Positions 63,466 to 64,000 of a stretch of DNA of 64,000 nucleotides are shown in pieces. Every line of letters starts with the position of its first letter. Within the stretch, counting starts at the first letter, position 1. The notes below the pieces were generated by a model. The model worked only from the letters and a program-made list of their open reading frames with translations. It did no database searches and had not been told where the DNA came from. The stretch spans positions 434,001-498,000 of the forward strand of contig OCMG01000004.1 in the NCBI GenBank assembly GCA_900215285.1. The letters run 5' to 3'. A program made the position numbers and the translations under genes. The stretch is from Ensifer adhaerens (GTDB taxonomy: Bacteria > Pseudomonadota > Alphaproteobacteria > Rhizobiales > Rhizobiaceae).

Positions 63466-64000
63466 CTAATCGGAACGTGGCTTTGCGGAAAGTATGATCG
63501 CACCGATAATCGCGACAGCAGCGGTGGCGACCAGATGATCCCAGCCGCCGAGCGAAACCAGCGGTCCTGCGGCGGCGGTTCCGATGGCCCCTGCAACATA
63601 ATAGAGCAGCAGATATGTAGACATCAGTGCGCCTGAGCGGTCGGGCGCCAGCCTGACGATTGCAGACTGGTTTGCGACCTGCGCGGCAAAACAGCCTGCA
63701 TCGAAAATCCCAAGCGCGAGCATCAGGCCGGTTGGTTTTCCGAGGGTGAGACCAAGCGCCATCGTAGCAACGGCCGCAACCGCAAGGCCAGCAAGCTTGA
63801 CTCTTCGTGGCCCGAAGCGGTCAGTCATGCTTCCGGCGATCGGCGTGACGACAAGGCCGAGGGCACCGGCAAGGCTGTAGAAGCCGATAGCCTCCGCACT
63901 CAACGACCAGGGTGGCTGCGCCAATTCAATGGCCAGCCCAACCCAAATGGCGCTGAAGGCCGCAAACCAGAGCATGCCAGCCGCCCCTGCCGATCGCAGG
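63466..64000 (-). CDS. MFS transporter, C-terminal part (truncated by window edge)
   Basis: The reading frame continues past base 64000 without a start, so only the last 177 or so residues are visible. About six hydrophobic helices are seen, with a conserved MFS loop between helices (GSMTDRFGPRRVKLAGL, residue pattern G-x3-D-R-x-G-x-R). This is the second half of a 12-helix major facilitator family permease, probably of the drug/arabinose-efflux type. Substrate cannot be told. Confidence 0.85.
   Translation of the reverse strand, partial: LRSAGAAGMLWFAAFSAIWVGLAIELAQPPWSLSAEAIGFYSLAGALGLVVTPIAGSMTDRFGPRRVKLAGLAVAAVATMALGLTLGKPTGLMLALGIFDAGCFAAQVANQSAIVRLAPDRSGALMSTYLLLYYVAGAIGTAAAGPLVSLGGWDHLVATAAVAIIGAIILSAKPRSD

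Noticed and set aside
1..64000. Search for CRISPR arrays, tRNA/rRNA genes, transposases or phage genes
   Set aside because: No regularly spaced direct repeats, no cloverleaf-type sequences and no transposase or phage protein recognised in any frame; the dispersed palindromes are single copies and not arrays.

Overview
The window is GC-rich chromosomal DNA from a member of the Rhizobiaceae (Alphaproteobacteria, Hyphomicrobiales). Evidence for this is the visN/visR motility regulators, the rhizobial chemotaxis genes cheS and cheT, and motE next to flgH and flgI. The sequence alone does not settle the genus. I see no tRNA or rRNA gene, prophage, insertion sequence or CRISPR array.

Region 1 (1-26.5 kb) is a flagellum and chemotaxis island. 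On the minus strand, from about 8.5 kb down to the left edge, lie flgF, fliI, a 194-aa unknown protein, flgB, flgC, fliE, flgG, flgA, flgI, motE, flgH, fliL and a truncated fliP. A divergent block on the plus strand (8.7-14.2 kb) holds motA, fliM, fliN, fliG, flhB and a 146-aa unknown protein. visN-visR (minus) follows. Then comes the chemotaxis operon, transcribed right to left: a soluble globin-coupled transducer, cheS, cheY1, cheA, cheW, cheR, cheB, cheY2, cheD, cheT and fliF. It ends in a hairpin terminator that contains the fliF stop codon.

Region 2 (27-36 kb) is mostly housekeeping: a cyclic-nucleotide phosphodiesterase-like protein, an EI24 membrane protein, nth, a DUF2244 protein, an Ada-type methyltransferase, a higBA toxin-antitoxin pair with a 32-bp perfect palindrome upstream, and a minus-strand series mepA, mgsA, glk, dapB, gpmA.

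Region 3 (36-46 kb) holds a Yej-type peptide/oligopeptide ABC importer (yejA, yejB, yejE, yejF) followed by a ghrA-like reductase. A PIN-domain toxin and a small putative antitoxin sit inside the transporter operon between yejE and yejF. A MarR-like regulator with an NlpC/P60 hydrolase, a cytochrome b561 and a leucyl aminopeptidase follow.

Region 4 (47.6-60.2 kb) is a Tad/Flp pilus locus: tadD on the plus strand; cpaB, cpaC, cpaD, cpaE, cpaF, tadB and tadC on the minus strand; cpaA prepilin peptidase; the Flp pilin; and, divergently, a stand-alone CpaC-N-like secreted protein plus two TadE-type pseudopilins. TTAA-spacer-TTAA sequences resembling CtrA boxes lie upstream of the pilin gene, cpaB, tadD and the chemotaxis operon, which suggests shared cell-cycle control of motility and piliation.

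Region 5 (60.4-64 kb) is nucleoside/base salvage (deoB, an adenosine deaminase-like gene, upp) followed by a truncated MFS transporter. A family of about 43-bp imperfect palindromes (GCAATTCC...GGAATTGC) occurs four times in intergenic DNA, twice just upstream of the deoB and upp start codons.
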